A DNA stretch of 64,000 bases. It comes from Methanocella_A sp963769045 (lineage in GTDB: Archaea > Halobacteriota > Methanocellia > Methanocellales > Methanocellaceae). A program made the position numbers and the translations under genes. The stretch's first letter is position 1. Each line of letters begins with the position of its first letter. The notes beneath the pieces are model-generated. The model saw nothing but the letters and a program-made list of their open reading frames with translations, was not told the origin of the DNA and did no database searches. Positions 60,657 through 64,000 of this stretch are shown one piece after another. The stretch is taken from contig CAVYKK010000009.1 of the NCBI GenBank assembly GCA_963769045.1, positions 309,548-373,547 of the forward strand. Reading direction: 5' to 3'.

Positions 60657-61199
60657 ATGAAACGATCGTGGGGCGCAGTTATCGTTCTCATTCTTCTCTT
60701 ATCTGCCGTGCTTGTTACTATCGGCCCGGCCCATGCGCTATTCTCGTTTCCTGTATTTGGCTCTGTGCCCTTGAATTCTGTTTCTATTGACAACAAGGCG
60801 CAATCGGATGACGTGGCGCTGTCGCGGAGTATAGCCATCGGCGAGGGCTACAATGGCAAATCGTTCGGCGCGCAAAAGGGCGAAGTGCTGGTCGTCCAGC
60901 TCAAAGAGACCGACCCGGCACAGTCATGGCATTACACAGGCCAGGGAAGCTTTGCGATCATCGACGAAACAGTCCTCAAGTCATTCCCGGCGCTACATGA
61001 TTTCCGCGTCAGGGTGCGCGGGCCCGGCGACCTGATGTTCGCAAAGGTCGACAGCCGGAGCGGAGACGTCGTCGAGCGATTCGGCGTCCACGTCGTCATT
61101 GAGGAGCCGAAGCCGAAGGGCGATATCATCACCAGATATCCGTTATACGACTTCAACGCCATCGACTTTTTCCCCGGTATGCTGAGCCTCTGGCGATAG
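60657..61199 (+). CDS. Exported protein, possibly chagasin-like protease inhibitor
   Basis: 180 residues with a signal peptide (AVIVLILLLSAVLVTIGPAH). The mature part has a beta-rich pattern reminiscent of the I42 (chagasin) cysteine-protease inhibitors: GEVLVVQLKETDPAQSWHYT in place of 'NPTTG-SW', FRVRVRGPGDLMFAKVDSRS, and RFGVHVVIE at the end. The key NPTTG loop is changed, so inhibition is doubtful. The longer frame upstream crosses the hairpin region and was rejected. Confidence 0.5.
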   Translation: MKRSWGAVIVLILLLSAVLVTIGPAHALFSFPVFGSVPLNSVSIDNKAQSDDVALSRSIAIGEGYNGKSFGAQKGEVLVVQLKETDPAQSWHYTGQGSFAIIDETVLKSFPALHDFRVRVRGPGDLMFAKVDSRSGDVVERFGVHVVIEEPKPKGDIITRYPLYDFNAIDFFPGMLSLWR

Positions 61200-61238
61200 C
61201 TATGATATAGCCATTCGAGAAATGTTGTGAATACTGAG

Positions 61239-61380
61239 AAGGCACCTGACACAAAGGCCACAATGGCCACAAAGGCCACGAAGTACGTTTTAAAGAACGG
61301 GGCACCATAGCCTCTTTTATCTAGTACTTTGTGGCCTTTGTGGCCTTTGTGGCCATTGTGGCCTTCGTGTCAGGTGCCTT
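61239..61380. repeat. Word-repeat inverted repeat, GGCCAC family (copy 6)
   Basis: Arms AAGGCACCTGACAC (61239-61252) and GTGTCAGGTGCCTT (61367-61380) pair perfectly and continue inward through GGCCACAAA words; the left arm is 48 nt, the right 57 nt, one 9-nt word longer. The middle has AAAGAACGGGGCACC and the family's GCCTCTTTT. It is between convergent genes. AATGTTGTGAATACTGAG, the family border, precedes it. Confidence 0.85.
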
Positions 61381-61447
61381 ATTAGCCTGTACAAAAAGAC
61401 ACGACCAGTTATATAACTTAATAAAAAAAGGAAATGGCCGCCAGCCA

Positions 61448-62074
61448 TTATGGCTGAATAGTCGGCGCCATGAACGTCAGGGTACTCTGCAATGCATCGG
61501 CCTGTTTCCGGACTTCGATGGCCAGCGAGCTGTAGTGGTTAGCCTGTGCGACATAATTGTTGTATTTCACCAGATTTTGTTGTTCGGCAGGCCGGGTCTT
61601 CTGGTATGCATACTCTGAGAAGGCATCGCTGGCGTTCTGGAAGCTCATGGACTCGTAGTCCGCGATCTCCTCCCACTTGTCGCTGAGGCTTGTCTCAGTC
61701 GAGCTGCCTGCATACTGCTTCATTGCCTTGAAGTCTTCGGCGGCGGCATCCATACGATCTTTGGCCACCAGCATCTGTTTGCTGGCGTTCGTGTAGTCCC
61801 CTGTGACGGACGTGTTGTTGGCGTCCCTCATGAGCGTAATACCGGAGTTGTAGTGATCGATGCCCGAGTAGAACCGCTCCACGTACTGGTACTCCCGCTC
61901 CGCGGTCTGGTTTCCGGGGACAGGCGTGGGCGTCGGGGAAGGGGTAACTGTCGGGGATGGAGCTGGCGACGGTGTGGCCGTTGGAGAAGGGCTCGTGCAG
62001 CCGGCTATGATCAGCACGGCCGCAATCGTCATTACTACAAGGATAGCCGTTGTAAAACGGGATGAGTTCGTCAA
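61448..62074 (-). CDS. Exported lipoprotein-like protein
   Basis: 208 residues. A signal peptide with lipobox-like end (TTAILVVMTIAAVLIIAGCT) is followed by a Pro/Thr/Ser linker and a helical domain rich in Asn-x-Ser/Thr (DANNTSVTGDYTNASKQMLV). It lies 21 nt downstream of the PGF-CTERM protein gene on the same strand and has a similar helical flavour, so the two may form a cell-surface unit. No named domain. Confidence 0.72.
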   Translation of the reverse strand: MTNSSRFTTAILVVMTIAAVLIIAGCTSPSPTATPSPAPSPTVTPSPTPTPVPGNQTAEREYQYVERFYSGIDHYNSGITLMRDANNTSVTGDYTNASKQMLVAKDRMDAAAEDFKAMKQYAGSSTETSLSDKWEEIADYESMSFQNASDAFSEYAYQKTRPAEQQNLVKYNNYVAQANHYSSLAIEVRKQADALQSTLTFMAPTIQP

Positions 62075-62095
62075 GGTAACACCTTTATTTCCTAT

Positions 62096-63544
62096 TTACC
62101 CGCGCCGGCGATATAGATATGCAATGGCCAGCAGCGCCACGATACAGGCCATGGCCCCGAAGCCGGGGATGACCGAGTTCAGCGGGTGCTGCTGTTTCCA
62201 GAGCCGCTCCGTCGCGCTGGTATTGTTCGCAAGCGTGTAGGCGCGGATCGAGTTATCGATCGCGCTGCGATAGTTCTCTTTTGCGTAATCGCTGACAGAG
62301 TCGTTGTAAGCGTTTCGCGAGCTGTTCAGCTCTTCGTTCGCGGGCGGGCTCTTGAGTGTGCCGGTCAGGCTGATCTTCTCCCTGGCCTGCTGCATATGGT
62401 AATCCGCATCGGTCTTCATGGCCTGCACGGCGATGGCTTCGGCAACGTTCGCCATCTTTGTCGCGTTACGGTAGAGGGAGCTGTTGAAGTCCGCCCGGGC
62501 AGCTTCCAGCCTGCTGTGCGCATCTCTGAGGAGACTGTTAGCGGTGGAGCTCGCCAAACCGTCGGCAAGCGCGATAGTGTCTCCAGCCAGGCCGATAGCG
62601 TTGAGCGCATCGATGCGGGACGTATCGATCTCGCTGACGTTCTGCCGGTACATGAACTGGGCGTTCAACGCCCGGTCGACGATGCTGTCGGCAAGCGCGA
62701 TCTGGTCTGCGGCCAGGGTCCATGCCTCGGCGGCGACGTAATCGTCCGCCTGCTTGAGGTGAGACTGCGACTCGTTGACCAGGCTTTTGACCTCCGGGCT
62801 GCCGGAACCGGCGAGGACCGCCAGCTTATTGTTGACCAGACTGATGCGTCCCTGCGTCGCATTTAAGCTTGCCAGGTAGTTGCTTTCCATGGTCTTTGCA
62901 TCATTGACATAGAGCGATATCTGGTAGGAGTCGTCCATGGCCGCCTGGTAATCGTTGGCGTTGTACGCGCTCCAGCCGCGGTTAAGCGCATCCGTAGCGT
63001 TGATCAGGTCGGCTCTCGCGCCTTTGCTATAGTAGTCGGACGACTTTGCGGCCGCCAGCGTGTCGTTGGCCATCTGGAGAAGCGTCAGGGCTTGCTGCCG
63101 CATCTGCGAATCCACATAAATATGCTCGGTCGGACCTGTAACCGAATCGGGATCCCATGCGGACGTCTGCGTATTGTACCGCGTGATGTTTAGCCTGAAA
63201 TAGTACTGGTGGTACCCGACCGAGGCGTTCCTGTCGCAGCTCAGCAGGATCTGTCCGGGCCTGCCTGCCATGTTCGACTCGATCTGTACATAGCTGTTGC
63301 CGAGGTCGAGCTCGTAGAACGTGCCGTCCGCCATCCAGTCGTAATGCACGCCGATCTTGTACACCCTCACGGGAAAGTTCTCGTTGTTCTTGACCGTCAT
63401 GTCCGCGGCTAATACCTGCCCCTGCAGCAACGTGCCCGATGGTACCGATGCGTTAACGGACAGGTTTGCGTATGCATGCGCCTGCGGTACAAGTGTCAAA
63501 GCCACGCAGAAAGCGATGAACAGTACAATGGTCAGGCCCTTCAT
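62096..63544 (-). CDS. Cell-surface protein with PGF-CTERM anchor
   Basis: 482 residues: signal peptide (GLTIVLFIAFCVALTLVPQA), a beta-sandwich region (about 25-145), then long helical repeats (about 150-440) with many Asn-x-Ser/Thr sequons, and the C-terminal anchor VIPGFGAMACIVALLAIAYL with a YRRRG tail, the PGF-CTERM type processed by archaeosortase. It is presumably exposed on the S-layer. Function unknown. First gene of a two-gene unit with the lipoprotein-like gene. Confidence 0.82.
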   Translation of the reverse strand: MKGLTIVLFIAFCVALTLVPQAHAYANLSVNASVPSGTLLQGQVLAADMTVKNNENFPVRVYKIGVHYDWMADGTFYELDLGNSYVQIESNMAGRPGQILLSCDRNASVGYHQYYFRLNITRYNTQTSAWDPDSVTGPTEHIYVDSQMRQQALTLLQMANDTLAAAKSSDYYSKGARADLINATDALNRGWSAYNANDYQAAMDDSYQISLYVNDAKTMESNYLASLNATQGRISLVNNKLAVLAGSGSPEVKSLVNESQSHLKQADDYVAAEAWTLAADQIALADSIVDRALNAQFMYRQNVSEIDTSRIDALNAIGLAGDTIALADGLASSTANSLLRDAHSRLEAARADFNSSLYRNATKMANVAEAIAVQAMKTDADYHMQQAREKISLTGTLKSPPANEELNSSRNAYNDSVSDYAKENYRSAIDNSIRAYTLANNTSATERLWKQQHPLNSVIPGFGAMACIVALLAIAYLYRRRG

Positions 63545-63587
63545 AGCCGATCATGAGGCCGGCATCGCTCTTAAGATTTGTGCTTTG

Positions 63588-63695
63588 GACACAAAGGTCA
63601 CTAAGGGCACGAAGGGCATAAAGGCAACTGTCAGATGCCATATGTTGCGCCTATGACGCCATTTGTGTCCATTGTGCCCTTTGTGTCCTTTGTGT
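63588..63695. repeat. Word-repeat inverted repeat between divergent genes
   Basis: Left arm GACACAAAGGTCACTAAGGG onward (63588-63625), right arm to TTTGTGTCCTTTGTGT (63658-63695). They pair imperfectly over about 38 nt, with words GGRCACAAA. It lies between the start of the surface-protein gene and the start of the JAMM protein, 44 and 34 bp away. Confidence 0.75.
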
Positions 63696-63728
63696 GAGTA
63701 TTTCTACCCGGAAGTCGATGCTCAGATC

Positions 63729-64000
63729 ATGCCCGTGCGGAGTCTCTTCATCAGCAGGCAAAACCTCGACTTCATGATCCAGGACTGCGACCTGCGAAAG
63801 CCGGAAGAGGCCTGTGGCCTGTTAGTGGGAGCCTTCGAGGATACCGCAGCGAACGCGTCCGATGTCATGCCGGTGAGAAACCAGAGCATGTCGCCTTTCA
63901 GATTCTCCATTGACCCGATCGTGATGTTCAAGGCGCTGAAGAAGGCGGAGGAGCACGACGAGACCATAATCGGCGTATACCATTCGCACCCGTCAGGCGT
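63729..64000 (+). CDS. JAMM/MPN-domain metalloprotease (3' end outside window)
   Basis: Partial, 90 residues visible. It begins FISRQNLDFMIQDCDLRKPE followed by EACGLLVGAFED, with the catalytic Glu context, and RFSIDPIVMFKALKKAEEHD, then IGVYHSHPSG, the His-x-His part of the JAMM motif (E-x(n)-H-x-H-P). Such archaeal enzymes remove ubiquitin-like SAMP proteins or process sulfur carriers. No Shine-Dalgarno is visible and the leader must be short. Confidence 0.85.
   Translation, partial: MPVRSLFISRQNLDFMIQDCDLRKPEEACGLLVGAFEDTAANASDVMPVRNQSMSPFRFSIDPIVMFKALKKAEEHDETIIGVYHSHPSG

Overview
The window is about 64 kb of a euryarchaeal chromosome at moderate G+C, most likely a methanogen of the Methanocella (Methanocellales) type. 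The archaeal signature genes are archaeal PheS/PheT and TrpS, a two-domain tRNA-splicing endonuclease (EndA), Dph2, deoxyhypusine synthase, PurO-type IMP cyclohydrolase, an ATP-dependent DNA ligase, NucS, an FtsZ2-type FtsZ and PGF-CTERM surface proteins. A NikR-controlled nickel ECF transporter fits a nickel-dependent methanogen. The genus is inferred; no methanogenesis enzyme lies in the window.

Layout. 0-7 kb: C-terminal part of a tandem UspA protein, an HTH regulator, a TPR protein, DNA ligase, a PGF-CTERM surface protein, a nitroreductase. 7-14 kb: translation block on the minus strand (trpS-pheS-pheT, endA, dph2). 14.3-15.4 kb: two tRNA-Thr genes, the second the apparent attachment site of a tiny A+T-rich insertion carrying one DUF7000 gene. 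16-18.2 kb: an operon of unknown small proteins and a broken membrane-protein gene. 18-23 kb: ftsZ, a sensor kinase, a hemerythrin protein, purO. 23-33 kb: nitroreductase, YkgJ-type Cys-cluster protein, HtrA protease, DUF362 ferredoxin protein, several exported proteins, Cu/Zn superoxide dismutase. 33-39 kb: a decayed stretch with a cas1 relic, PAS sensor kinases (one truncated) and an IS200/IS605 relic. 39-42.5 kb: a seven-repeat YVTN propeller protein, tRNA-Leu, and a block of nested inverted repeats. 42.5-47 kb: a PadR-regulated drug-export operon and a metallo-beta-lactamase/rhodanese protein. 47-53 kb: a subtilisin-like protease and the nickel locus nikR-ecfT-ecfA-HD-nikMN. 53-64 kb: thiL operon, deoxyhypusine synthase cluster, tandem UspA protein, nucS, exported proteins and the start of a JAMM protease.

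Three cross-cutting patterns stand out. First, at least eleven intergenic inverted repeats are built from short repeated words (GGCCACAAA and others). Two copies have matching terminal inverted repeats, like a miniature mobile element, and several sit between divergent genes, where a terminator makes no sense. Second, three 28-bp dyads of the form GTnnTA-N16-TATwAC lie upstream of nikR and nikM and form a probable NikR regulon. Third, many single-base frameshifts interrupt otherwise intact genes, and three genes with a good Shine-Dalgarno have ATC, ATA or CTG where the start codon belongs. These may be real decay and unusual initiation, or errors in the assembly.
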